Shown here piece after piece: positions 10,788 to 21,050 of a DNA stretch of 64,000 bases (position 1 is the first letter of the stretch; every line of letters starts with the position of its first letter). Source of the DNA: Arthrobotrys musiformis (Eukaryota; Ascomycota; Orbiliomycetes; Orbiliales; Orbiliaceae). The notes under the pieces were generated by a model. That model saw only the letters and a list, made by a program, of their open reading frames with translations, was not told the DNA's origin and made no database searches. The stretch is taken from assembly GCA_036971715.1 (NCBI GenBank), contig JAVHJL010000005.1, positions 1 through 64,000 of the forward strand, given 5' to 3'. Both the position numbers and the translations under genes were made by a program.

Positions 10788-12901
10788 ATGTCAATGATGG
10801 ATCTCGTCACGCCTTCTCGAGAGATCGAGGAAGGGACTGAAAAGAATACGGAAAATGAAATTCCTGAAGACCGTCAACCTACTTTCCCACACCCTCTTGA
10901 TGCCAGTAACACTGCGGAGCCGGACCCGCTCACCTGGCGTGAGAAATACCTCCGCAATTTCTCCAGAACAATCCGTAGCAAGCCAAACTGGACTGAAAAG
11001 ATACTTGACCGCGACCTTTTCGTAAAGTGGGTTCGCGAGACGCTCGAGAAAACCCTGGACTCAGATGATGATAAGCTCTTGTCTTGGGATCATGATGATA
11101 TCGAGTTTTCCTACAAGGAATTGACGGAAGCCTACAAGAAGTTTGTGGACGAGGCAAAGACGAAGCCGCAGCTGTATGGGTTAGAACCAGATATAGATTG
11201 TGTCTGGAGATCTGACAGTTTGATTGACGAAGAGCTGAGGAAGGAACTTATCGATGGTAAGTTTAATGTGATTATGATGCTGCTATAGTTCAAAAACTAA
11301 ATCTTGCTAGCTGTTGCGACATTGGAGGATGTCCCAGAGAATGAAAAGGACTGGCATCCTGGCTCCAATGGACAGGTGCTTGACCTCGTTCACCCTTCTT
11401 TATGGCCTATAATCTACGGCCGATCTATTAGCTTGATTGACGGGAAGCCTATCAAACTTCCCGAAAACGCCATCGATGACGATGGCGACAGCGATGATTC
11501 GTACTCCAAAAAGTTCTGCTGGCTTCCGTCCGAATTCGAAGTCGGTGCGGACGGTACAGTAAAGATTGCGAGCTATATCAACAACTTATCGTCTCCAGAG
11601 CAGCAGAAACTATTTTATCCAATTTTGGAACGCATATTCCAGCGATTTGTTCCCTTGTTCAATCACGTGCTCGCGGATTTGAAAAGGGGGATGCAAGATT
11701 TTAAGCGTGTTAGCAGTCCCGCCGGGTATCCCTCATATGGGGACGAAGAAATTCAGTGGTTGTTTTCAAGTGTACACAAGGAGAAATTTGGCGAACTGCT
11801 TGCGCAGTTCAAACGCGGTGAAGAATTGACAATACGGCTGTCCGAGTTCATACACGTCTTTCGGGATACCGATGAATGGGAGACCGATGACTCGGACTCC
11901 GATGACTCCTTGGAGAACGATGACTCCTCGGAGACCAGTAAAGGTGTTGTATCGAGAGAGGATTTGGAATATAATCATTGGATAGAGGTGGAAGGTGATG
12001 ATACAACAGCGCCGTTTCAAGTGAGGGATATGGGTACTCTGCAAATGAATAATCTCTGGAGTCCACCCGAGATCTCGGGCGATGTGATGTTAGAAGGGAG
12101 AACGGCCAAAGTGATCGTCAAGCTCGCTAACATTATTTTGACACCGGAGAACCCGGTATATAAGGGTGGCTCATGGCATGTTGAGGCCATGAAGGTAAGA
12201 TCTCAGAACTCGGACCCACATGAAGGACAAAAAGCTGAATGATGTGATTAGAACGAGCGGATCATCTCCACAGGTATCTATTACTACGACCAGGAAAATA
12301 TTACAGACTCGGCTCTAAATTTCCGTCGAACTATTCCTGGCATGGAATCTTTCCAATACCAACTCTCTCAAAACTCCAACTGGGCAACCGTTCATGACAT
12401 GGCTTATAAAGGCAGCGCGGTGCAGAAAGTCGGTAGCATAAATACGCAGAATAACAGAGCGATCGCGTTTCCAAATATCTACCAGCACCGGCTTAAACCC
12501 TTTAAACTGATCAACAAGAAGAAACCCGGATACAGGAAGATACTGGCTTTCTTCCTCTGTGATCCTACTGATGATAGTATCCCCACAAGTAGAATCGTGG
12601 CACCGCAGCAACCGGAGGCTAGAGAACATTTGGTGGATGCCCTGAGAATGGGACCCCTCGGGATGTTGCCCGAGGAAGTCTTTCGCTTGATCGTAGATGG
12701 TCTCCCACGGGCCGTCACTAGGAAAGAGGCGGAAACCTATCGCCAGCAGCTGATGAAAGAAAGATCTTCGTTCAATGGTACTAACGAGGCTGTGAGGGGT
12801 GAGACGTATCATTTGTAAGTTTTTCCTTATGTGCCTGCTTTCGGGTTAATGATAAATTCTGGAACATACGTATGCTAACAGGTCATAGGTGTGAGCATTG
12901 A
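10788..12901 (+). CDS. DUF4246 family protein
   Basis: Four exons fit well: 10788-11256, 11311-12194, 12252-12814 and 12889-12901, giving 642 aa. The last intron has a TGCTAAC branch site, and its tiny last exon supplies the family's C-terminal Cys-Glu-His end. Family hallmarks are HPGSNGQVLDLVHPSLWP after the first intron, the GGSWHVEAMK segment ending exon 2, IYYYDQENITDS, and AIAFPNIYQHRLKPF followed by RKILAFFLCDP. The His-x-Glu in WHVE and the His in YQHRL resemble the metal ligands of Fe(II)/2-oxoglutarate oxygenases; that reading is inference. There is no signal peptide, so it is probably intracellular. Function is unproven. It sits alone between a MITE and a pseudogene but has no inactivating mutation. 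Confidence 0.88.
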
Positions 12902-13384
12902 TTTTGGAATAATTAGGGAAATATGGGCCAAGGGTGAATATGCAGATGTTTTCATTTCCTTTTCCTTTTCTAATTAGTGTATGTAAACTTCATCTGGGTA
13001 CAGGACAGCTTCGAACCTGGGTACGGGACACCGAAATCAACGTGTCATCTCTGAAAAATTTCTAAATATGTGGCACAAGCCATCACATTTTGTTAAATCA
13101 GCCCATGCTTGCACTGACTAGTTCCTCAAGTGTAAAGGACTAAAAGAGATGAATCGAAACCGCATGTGGGCGCCGGAAGCCCCTCTTCCCCCCGCAAAAA
13201 AAAAAAAAAAAAAAGAGAGAGAGAGAGAAAGTATAAAAGGATTGGCAAATTGGTATCTGGAAGAAACTCATAAGGAAACCGGAGTGCATATAAATTAAGG
13301 TGCTTTATTTGTATAAAGGAATGAAGACTCGGGAGAGCATTGTATATTGAAATAGAAGAAAAGCGAGTTAAAGGCAATCGCGGT
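12902..13384. other. Intergenic, with poly-A/GA tract
   Basis: No gene seen. It contains a run of 19 A (13196-13214) leading into a GA dinucleotide repeat (to about 13228). Confidence 0.6.
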
Positions 13385-13870
13385 TTAGACCATAGCACCC
13401 AAAGTAGTTCCGCCAATCATGATGGCGCCACCGACAAGGCCGAAGAAGAGGAGTACTGTGGAAATAGTCGCTGGTTACAAGCAAGAACCGGCATTTCCTT
13501 CTCCGTTACCAATACCTGTTGCAGATCCAGGTCTAGTTGTAGTGCTGGTAGCCATGATTCTCGCAATCTCATTATTGCTATTATCGTCAATAGAGATAAG
13601 GATAATCATTTAGCCATCCATTCCCGTTAACTCTCCAGCAGAAGTCGTCCTGGCAATATCAGTAGCAACATTGATAATAAAGGTACTTTAAATGCCATTG
13701 ACAGTTAATTCGGCACCACCTATACCGATACTAACAGTTGTTAGAGACCCACCACTTCTATTTCCAGCTTGAGTAATAATTAGAAAGAAGCCTTCAATAC
13801 CAGCGATATCAGTCTAACCTCTAGTCACCCTAACAGTCCCATACTGTTTTGCGGCGTCGATCGCGACAAA
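13385..13870 (-). pseudogene. Decayed surface protein with C-terminal hydrophobic tail
   Basis: The minus strand reads a fragment with an IGGAELTVNGI-type motif, then Ser/Thr-rich sequence (ATSTTTRPGSATGIGNG), then a hydrophobic tail (TVLLFFGLVGGAIMIGGTTL) ending at a stop at 13385-13387. This layout matches fungal secreted or GPI/membrane-anchored wall proteins with beta-type repeats. Stops interrupt it after NGI, after GMDG and just before the tail. No start or signal peptide remains, so it is a remnant. Confidence 0.6.
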
Positions 13871-14039
13871 CACCACGCCTGTTTTTTGCGTTGAGTGATA
13901 AACAACCCAAATCCTAGATAATTTATATGGTGTCCCTAATAAAATCCCTTTTTCCTAACAGTACCTCCTGTATCCTAACAGTACCTTTCGAATTATACGA
14001 AGTCGCAAACGAATTCCCGCCTAAAATCCGCCTCATAAC

Positions 14040-14070
14040 GGAACGGAATAGAACAGAACAGAACAGAACG
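14040..14070. repeat. AACAG/AACGG short tandem repeat
   Basis: About six imperfect 5-bp units (GAACG, GAATA, GAACA) lie in a gene-free stretch. Confidence 0.65.
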
Positions 14071-14311
14071 TAATGGCATAGAACATTAGAATTGCAGAAG
14101 TAAATACTCAAATGTTGTAGCAGATTTTGTGAGAGGTCGCTAACAAATGGTTGGTTGGGCGTTAATATAATGTGTATGTAGGTCAGAATTCCCAAGATGT
14201 TGCTAACACTAGTTTTATCACTATTATTACCACGATAGGCTGTGTAGCCGCCTATGAAACTACGAGGGAGCCTGGAGACGTTCCGTGTCGTTCCAGCGCG
14301 GAATAGCCTGG

Positions 14312-14412
14312 TGAATGACTGGTAGTACCAATTTTTTTGCTAAGACTATAATTTGTTTGTATGGGATTCATTGGAATCAGGCGCTGGGTCCAATATATTA
14401 TACCTCTTAGTT
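14312..14412. repeat. Dispersed repeat, copy 2 (3' end of the peroxiredoxin-like gene)
   Basis: This is the second copy of the repeat at 9850-9960, in the same orientation. It supplies the last codons and stop of the minus-strand gene at 14346-15113. Confidence 0.6.
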
Positions 14413-15113
14413 CCATTACGCCAATTTTCATCTCCTGTCAGCACATTTACCAACTCCTTCGCCGTCACATGATCGGATGTTGTTTCCATCCTATGCGCCC
14501 ACAGGCATCTTCCCTCTCGGAAAATCCACTCCCCACCATTTTGCCAGAAGTCCCCACCTTTGAACGCGCCGTATCCGCTCTTAACCATTTGTCCCATGCT
14601 TCTTATGATGAGACTCAATAAGGAGTGTTCCATATATGCCGGCCTTGTGGAACTAGCTAATGATTTGTTCATCTCGAGTCTTACATATATGCGGCGAGTC
14701 GGGTCCGTGAATATTGGGAAGTCGCAAGATGTTTCTGCAGCGTATGGAATGATGCGAGAGGGGTCGCCGCAGCCAACGATTACGAGTCGAGAGGGCCCGG
14801 CAGGCAGAGTAGAAAGGACAGTTGGTGTAAGACACCGCGCTAGGGAGCGGACATAATCTTGATCGCAGGAGCAGAAGAAGTGGCGAACTAGATTGTTGAT
14901 TGTTCATCACTCTGCCAATATTAAGATATTGTGATATTCGACTGACTTACTAAATATCACGATAACATTGCCAACGCCATATCTTGCAGCAACTAGCTCC
15001 CCAAATCGACAGCGTTTGCCGTCGGCAGAGAACACAGGAAGGTTAAATATAGCGGAGATGGTCTTTTCATCAGGAATAGGGTGAGGAGATGTAGGAATGC
15101 ACGGTTTGGACAT
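14346..15113 (-). CDS. AhpC/TSA-type peroxiredoxin-like (PRXL2-like) protein
   Basis: Two exons, 15113-14951 and 14887-14346, with a 63-bp intron, give 234 aa. The thioredoxin-like domain shows DEKTISAIFNLPVFSADGKR, a beta strand NVIVIFIRHFFC, and the active-site-like FFCSCDQDYVRSLA just after the splice. Later come RLVIVGCGDPSRI and FPIFTDPTRRIYV. These follow the fungal AhpC-TSA_2/PRXL2 pattern of small antioxidant or redox proteins. I chose ATG 15113 (MSKPC); an in-frame ATG lies at 15146. The last ~20 codons come from a dispersed repeat, so the original C-terminus was probably replaced. It lies upstream-to-tail with the DUF7704 gene on the same strand. Confidence 0.8.
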
Positions 15114-15346
15114 TGTGAGAGAGTGAACTACCAACGATAGAGCCATCAGTAGGGGTTGGTGGCGATGGAATTTAAATATTGAACGATCAATGACGTCATA
15201 AACTAGAGAAATGAGGGGTACGACGGTATTGTGCATGTGATTGTTATGACGCGGTCGGAACCTGCCCTCGACTCGCTCGCTCGCCGTGATAATGATGTTG
15301 CCAATCTGAACAGAGTTGGAATGGGGATCCATTATTCAACTTTTTG

Positions 15347-15817
15347 CTATCTCTTCACGCCCACTCCAAGGACAATCAAAATCCTCACCAAAACCATCGG
15401 TGCAGTCCCCCAAAACACCATCCAATTTTCCGCCGTCCAGTCTCCCACCCTCGACCAAGCACCCCATCCCCCAACGGCCTGCGCAACACTATGGCAGTAG
15501 GCCCCATCGCTAAGCAGCATTCCCGCGCACAAAATTCGCCAGAGACGGAGGTCATCAAATAGACGGAGCACCACTGCTTCGTTGAACGCAAAATACAGCC
15601 ACGCCCCACCGAGTTCAGTGTACAGAAATGTGGCGGTTGCCGCAAAGGAAGCAGAATGGCGCGTCATGGCCGAGAGATATTTATCGGCTGTGCAGAAGGC
15701 GATGACTGCGCCACTCGCGGCGATGAAGGGCTCGATTGTTGTGAGGATGAGGCGGTAAATGAAGGGGATTGAGGCTGTTGCTGATACAGAAGCTCTGGAG
15801 TTGCGACGTGGTACCAT
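15347..15817 (-). CDS. DUF7704-type four-helix membrane protein
   Basis: A single exon gives 156 aa. I used ATG 15817 (MVPRRN); the longer open frame would start with GTG. Features typical of the fungal DUF7704 family are FIYRLILTTIEPFIAASGA near residue 20, a central YFAFNEAVVLR, LRLWRILCAGMLLSDGAY, and a last helix VLVRILIVLGVGVKR. Hydrophobicity suggests four transmembrane helices. The family has no known function. No disruption is seen. It shares strand with the peroxiredoxin-like gene, about 230 bp away. Confidence 0.8.
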   Translation of the reverse strand: MVPRRNSRASVSATASIPFIYRLILTTIEPFIAASGAVIAFCTADKYLSAMTRHSASFAATATFLYTELGGAWLYFAFNEAVVLRLFDDLRLWRILCAGMLLSDGAYCHSVAQAVGGWGAWSRVGDWTAENWMVFWGTAPMVLVRILIVLGVGVKR

Positions 15818-15894
15818 GGTGATTAGTGACACGACGGCTTTTCGACGAAATTTAAATTTGAAAAGAAATAAGATATTGGGTATGATGAAATCAT

Positions 15895-16846
15895 AGGTAT
15901 GCTGTTAGAGAGAGGTGCTGTGTTAGATTCCTGAGATGGTATGGGAAGAACACCATTATTGTATGCTACAGTAAATGGATATATGCTGGTGGTAGAGCTA
16001 TTACTGAATTGCCTGGGATATAAGCATGGAAGTATCAGCCAAGTAACGCTATACCATGTAGTCATTAATGGACATAGAGCAGTAGTGGAATTACTACTTA
16101 ATAAAGGTGTTAAAATGAATGCTGAATTTAGCTACTAAAGCTATTTAATAATCCGGAATGCTATAAAGAGAAGATACAATGTAATAGTGAAACTTTTACT
16201 CGACAATGGAGCCAATTCGGAGTTGAAAATTGGTGATCGGACGATGCTATTGTTTACTATAAAGGCTGGGTAGGAGGTAGTAGTCGAAATACTGCTAGAG
16301 AAGAGGGCTAGATTGGAATCCAAATTTGACATTGTTGGTTAGATAGTATTATCGGTTGCTGCGATGATGGGGCATTAAAAAGTTCTCACGTTATTACTTA
16401 AAGGGGGTGCTGAGTTGGAGTCTGAGGATGCTTGTGGCTGGATGCTGTTATTATACGTCGCATTTAAAGGCTAGGAGGTAATTGTGAAAATGTTGCTTGA
16501 GAAAAAAGCCAACACAAATTCTAGGGATTTTAGTGGCCGCACGCTATTACATTATGCTGTACGAAGTAGAAATGAGGTAGTAGCACGCCTATTTCTTGAG
16601 GGGGGTGTTGAACTGGAGGCCTGGGACGACATTGGTTGGACACCACTCTTACATCCTGCCCACGCGGGCCACAAAACGGTAGTGGAAATTTTGCTTAAAA
16701 TTGGAGCTGATGTAGAGTCCAAAGATGGTTTTAGCAATACGGCATTGCATTGGGCTCACAAACGTTCGAACTGGGGGGTAGCGGGATTACTGCTAAGAAA
16801 AGGGATGGAATTTGAGGCTTTGACCATGGGGCAGTCTGGGATATAG
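15895..16846 (+). pseudogene. Ankyrin-repeat protein remnant
   Basis: One + frame reads about nine ankyrin repeats, with recurring G-x-TPLLYA and VVELLL / VVEILL cores and GADVESKD-type turns. TAG, TAA or TGA stops interrupt it in most repeats. Several are TAG where a Gln CAG is expected (the position before EVVVEILL and EVIVKMLL), as RIP would produce. The last three repeats (16484-16846) remain open. Fungal proteins of this kind usually have an N-terminal signalling or NACHT domain, but none is preserved here. Confidence 0.8.
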
Positions 16847-17289
16847 AATAACACTTGGGGCTAGTCGAGCAGCGTAATTAAATTACATACAAAAAAAATA
16901 ATCTTACTCTGCACCGCTGGCCGCAGAAGATAAGTACTCAGCAAATCTGGGATCAACCGTAAATTTTAACCCCAACTGAGATTCACCAACGACCCCACTA
17001 ACAGGGTACAGCATCCTGCAGGCTATTCTGGGAAGATAGACAGTTTCTAAGAAGCATTGGGTAGTATCTAAGTTGCTTGAAGGGATGCTATTGTCCCAGA
17101 GGTGCATCGGGGTCTTATACTTTACTCTACAGCCCAGCCGAATTCCTTCCAACAGGAACCCAGCTCCAGGATAATTGGATTACTTGCTTCTCTTCCTCTG
17201 TTGAAATACTTCTTTCGAAAGAAACGTTGCCAACAAGTTCCTTTCAATTGACAACCAGGGTACGGGGCCGAACCTGTTTGACCTGCCAC

Positions 17290-17440
17290 CATGGCCACCA
17301 TGAGGGATTATATGTGTCGCTAACGTAGCTAACAAACGATTTGCGTGTGTCGCTAAAAGATTTGCGCGTGTCGCTAAGAAACCCCCTTTCTGACCGTTTG
17401 ACCGCCAGTCTTTGCAAAATCGTGTGTGTCACTAAGAAAA
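17290..17440. repeat. Degenerate GATTTGCGxGTGTCGCTAA tandem repeats
   Basis: Units of about 22 bp containing GATTTGCG(T/C)GTGTCGCTAA recur at about 17320-17385. Degraded versions (GTGTGTCACTAAG) continue to about 17440. No gene is visible here. Confidence 0.65.
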
Positions 17441-17469
17441 ACCACTGAAAGTACCACGACGACATCGAC

Positions 17470-17612
17470 GTCGACGTGTATTCCGCGGAAAGCTCCCTTC
17501 AGGCTGTGTAAAGTCGCAGCCCGGTAGGTACGATGTCTGAGATGCTTTCCAATTTTTCTTGATTTTTTGGAGTCGGTTTTGAAGAAGGACACGGCTCTCG
17601 TACCTGTGTCCC
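17470..17612 (+). repeat. Degenerate direct repeat, copy 1
   Basis: AAAGCTCC...GTAAAGT...GGTAGG, then TTCTTGATTTTTT...GAAGGACACGG and CCTGTGTCC, recur in the same order at about 17670-17812. The copies are clearly diverged. No coding function is seen. Confidence 0.55.
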
Positions 17613-17669
17613 AGGCTATCCCTTGTGTTTACACCACATCAACAAACCACGACTACGGCACATGCACGC

Positions 17670-17812
17670 TACGAATAAAGCTCCTTAAGCCCCGTAAAGT
17701 GGTAGGATAGTACATGAGACGCATTAGATAGCTTGTGGATTTTCTTGATTTTTTTTGAGCTCGTTTTAGTAAAGAACACAGTGCTTACGTTCGTGTCCTT
17801 ACGTTCGTGTCC
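17670..17812 (+). repeat. Degenerate direct repeat, copy 2
   Basis: This is the second copy of the 17470-17612 unit. It contains its own small duplication, CTTACGTTCGTGTC twice in tandem (17786-17815). Confidence 0.55.
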
Positions 17813-17861
17813 TTATCGATATCTAAGTTCCGGCTGTCCTATGTGGCTGTCCGCTGGAGTC

Positions 17862-18025
17862 GCAGCCCCAGAAGTCCCAAACACGCCGGAGTCGCAAACG
17901 GGAGTCGCAGCCTTTGGCCAGGAGTCGCAGGCAGACGGAGGAGTCGCAGCAAACAATTTGTGGGTGGTCGCAGCAAAAGATTTGTGAAGGGTCGCAGCAA
18001 ACTCGCGTGGGGTCGCTGCAAAATG
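17862..18025 (+). repeat. GTCGCAG-rich repeat array
   Basis: About eight copies of (G)GAGTCGCAG or GGTCGCAGCAAA occur within 165 bp, irregularly spaced (about 12-25 bp). Single related motifs occur at about 17505. It stays partly open in several frames, but no frame has a known domain, so I do not call a gene. Confidence 0.7.
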
Positions 18026-18135
18026 GTATTCCACGCACCTTCGGCCCAGCAGGCAGAACAGCTCCACCAAAATAGCAGAATAAGAGCCAACACTAACCCT
18101 TAAGGTCTGTGCAGTAACTTATTAATAATAATTAG

Positions 18136-18440
18136 TTAGACACGCTCACCTTCTCTGTAAAGATATGTAGCCACTTAGCTGTGTCGAGCGTTGACGGATA
18201 GTCTTCGCCCAAAGTCTTCTCATATCCAGCAAGTGCTCGCTCAATCTATTGCACGGCCTCGTCGTATTTGCCGTGGTTGCCCAAGACCAGGCCGATGTTG
18301 TTGACTGTGGAGAGTGTTGATGGATGGTCTTTGCCCGTTACGTAACGACTGCACATCCGGTCGACATCCACCCTCCGTGGTGGCATTTTACCATGATATC
18401 TCTTACGGAACCATCTATTCTCAAAAGCTCGAGCCATCAT
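18136..18440 (-). pseudogene. Kinesin-light-chain-type TPR fragment
   Basis: The minus strand reads GKDHPSTLSTVNNIGLVL, then GNHGKYDEAVQ, a TAG stop (Trp expected), IERALAGYEKTLGEDYPSTL. These are two TPR units of the type at the C-terminus of fungal NB-ARC/NLR-like proteins. The reading frame is lost on both sides. It is a fragment only. Confidence 0.75.
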
Positions 18441-18950
18441 GAACTTACTGCCGGCGGAGAATGGAGGTCCGAGATCCAGCTAAGGAGATTAGAGCAGCGG
18501 ACGAGAATAAATGTGTGAGCAACTTCACCTCGTAGGAAGTGTAGGAATTTTGGCGGTCCTGCTCAACTTTATATCCTGAAAACCACAAATATCTTTCCTT
18601 GAGGTTGACATAGCAAGCATGCGCGAGCATCCCCCTACGGTGTGTGCTATCTTCTAATTAATCTTGAATTTGTCATCTACGCTTCTCTACGAATTAAAGA
18701 GGCCCGCCAAAGGAGAGGAGAATATGTTAGACAGGAAGTATCTTATTCTGAGGGACCAATCCATTTACAAGTTATTTGATTAAATTTCTGACTTTTAGAA
18801 GTTCAGTACCTTACAAATTACCATGATACAATTTAGAGCCCTACACCAACCAACTATAGGCGTGATGACTGCCGTTTTCTTGGCGGTAATCGCGTGATTA
18901 GGGTTGCGAGGTTGACATACATTTCCTTCATAGATTGAGCCTTATTTAAA

Positions 18951-21036
18951 TCAGTACGCAGTTCTTTCTAACTTCCATCTTTCCAAAACTGGAGAGCTTA
19001 CCGTGTTTTCTTCGATGAAAATGCCTATTTCATCCGCATGATCCATCATATCGTTTACGCCAAAGTGCCAATATATTCCACGGACACCGTCACTATTGAT
19101 ATCTGAAGTCGGGAAGGCAGCGATATCTCTCACGACTGAGTCATCGGGACCGCGCATCGATTCAGTGTTCACTATCCCGTCATTTTGATACCAATCTCCC
19201 AAATTCGGCCCCAGGATACTCTTCTGTTCTGGCGTAAGATCCTGGCCGCCAATTGCGTAGGCAAAAGGCGCCATCAGCGGTAGGGTATCCTTCCGCGGCA
19301 GATACTTACCCGGCGGCGGCAGAGTGACCTTATAATCAGTCTCACTCAGCAGCCTATTCAGCACTTCCTTAGTTACCCAGCGCACGAGATCGCGGATGTT
19401 AATGAGGCGCGGAATAATCGCCCACCCGGCTGTGTTGACGACCCCCTTTAAAACGCGGTCGATGATCCAGACGCCAACATTTATGAGGGGGACCGAGTGC
19501 AGCACTTCGCGAATGAAACTGACCAACGGGATGGGGAAGGATCTAATGGCGTCAATTGTCCAAGGAGGCCAGTCTGATGGGAATGGAACTGTAGAATGAA
19601 AGGACAGACTGAAGTAATAAGTACTCAATGAGGTGGTTTCTGCCCTCATATGGAGATCACTAACACCCTTGATACTGTTGTCGTAGAGGCCATTGTGATT
19701 GGAATGAACCCATTTTGATACCGGCCCAGAAGTGGACTCTAAACGCTGGCGCATTTCCTCAAATGTTTCATTCCCATCTCTACATATACCCCAGTGATCA
19801 AGCTGGAGGTCATAATCCCTTTGCCCTGGACTTCTAAAGGATATTGTGGCAAACAATCTTGCTATAAGCTTGATTGCTTGGTCGGTTGAGTTCTGGAATT
19901 GTTAGTTTAGCGCCTGTGTAACCAAGCAAGACAGCTCAAAACGGGTAGGATCATACCAATAGGAAATTATCAATGACGTCTATGATAGTTGTGCCCTTGT
20001 GAGGCGTGCCCAATGTTGTCACAGAAATGGCCCAGTTATCTCTTCCTCTAGCGCTGAAATACTCCGCATGCAGATCTCCCGCACCGCGAATCATCAGGCT
20101 AATTAAACACCGGACTGTATTTCCACCTTGGGAATGGCAAATAAAGTGGGCTTTGGAAGTTTCACTCCACTTCCAGTCGGCGTACTCTTGTGGCGATTGA
20201 GAAAATAGGATCGCCCTTCTACGGCCGCTAGTCTTCGATAGACGGGGACCCTTTGCCGGATTTGAGTCAAAATATTTACCATAACTAACATCGACGTCAT
20301 TGTGCGCTTCGATCTCTTGGGTTGTGGGAATGAAGGAGTTGAACCTTGTAGGTGTCAGCTAAATAACCAAAACAGGACCTTGGTTCTGGGGCGTACCTTC
20401 CGATGGTAAGCTGCCTATACAGCTCGCAAGCGCGTTCCCAATTAGAAGAGAGTGGTCCAACTTGAGGAACAATCACGGTGTATCCCTTGTCCATAAGCAA
20501 TCTGGGGATACTCTCAATGCCACCCCAATAGTTGATAGCACCAAATAAAGGTGTACCCCATGCAACAAATCCCTGAACTTATTGAACTATTAGACCTGAA
20601 TGACCAGAGGTGTTTCAAAGCCTTTTTTACCTAGCACAATTGGGACTTTCTTATCCTCAGGTAAATTCGAAGTAACATGGTTCGCCAGATTTCGCAGGTT
20701 AACAAGTCCATCTGGATCATTGAGATTCATTGCTGTGCAGTTAACGGCCTCCGAGATGTGTAATGGCAGAAATAAATTTAAGAAAATACCGCTAATAGTA
20801 GTAAATATGAGAGGGAAAAAGGGAGCAGGAAAATAGGGGAGAAGGGGGACTGTATAGGCGAAGAGTCTAAGAGGAACTTCAAAACGATCAAAATATAGAC
20901 TTGGTGCTGGAGGCCGTGGACTTATAAGGTAAAAACCGAATAATATGACGGTTGTGGCAATGGTGGTGAACGATGCCCACTTCGAAGGGCGAACTCTCTC
21001 GTATTTATACACGATAGGAGCCTTTACATTGTACAA
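18951..21036 (-). CDS. Membrane-anchored lipase, alpha/beta hydrolase
   Basis: Four exons read well: about 21036-20631, 20577-20397, 20344-19957 and 19892-18951 (about 639 codons). An N-terminal helix (FTTIATTVILFGFYLI) suggests a membrane anchor. The strand-3 region reads PIVLVQGFVAWG, then GPLSSNWERACELY. The nucleophile elbow is CHSQGGNTVR. The later segments WYQNDGIVNTESMRGP and DMMDHADEIGIF match the acid and His regions of staphylococcal/Geobacillus-type lipases. So it probably cleaves acyl esters. The usual oxyanion His-Gly is Gln-Gly. No in-frame ATG precedes the helix in this exon (only TTG 21036), so a short upstream exon is likely missing from my model. Confidence 0.8.
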
Positions 21037-21050
21037 CAGGCATGATCATG

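Noticed and set aside
12315..12812. 165-codon minus-strand frame
   Set aside because: It is the antisense of the conserved C-terminal exon of the DUF4246 gene.
20573..20595. A 23-bp GT..AG interval in the lipase gene that restores the frame
   Set aside because: Too short for a fungal intron. A 53-bp intron (20578-20630) with a CTAAT branch site also restores the frame and gives the expected PIVLVxGF motif.
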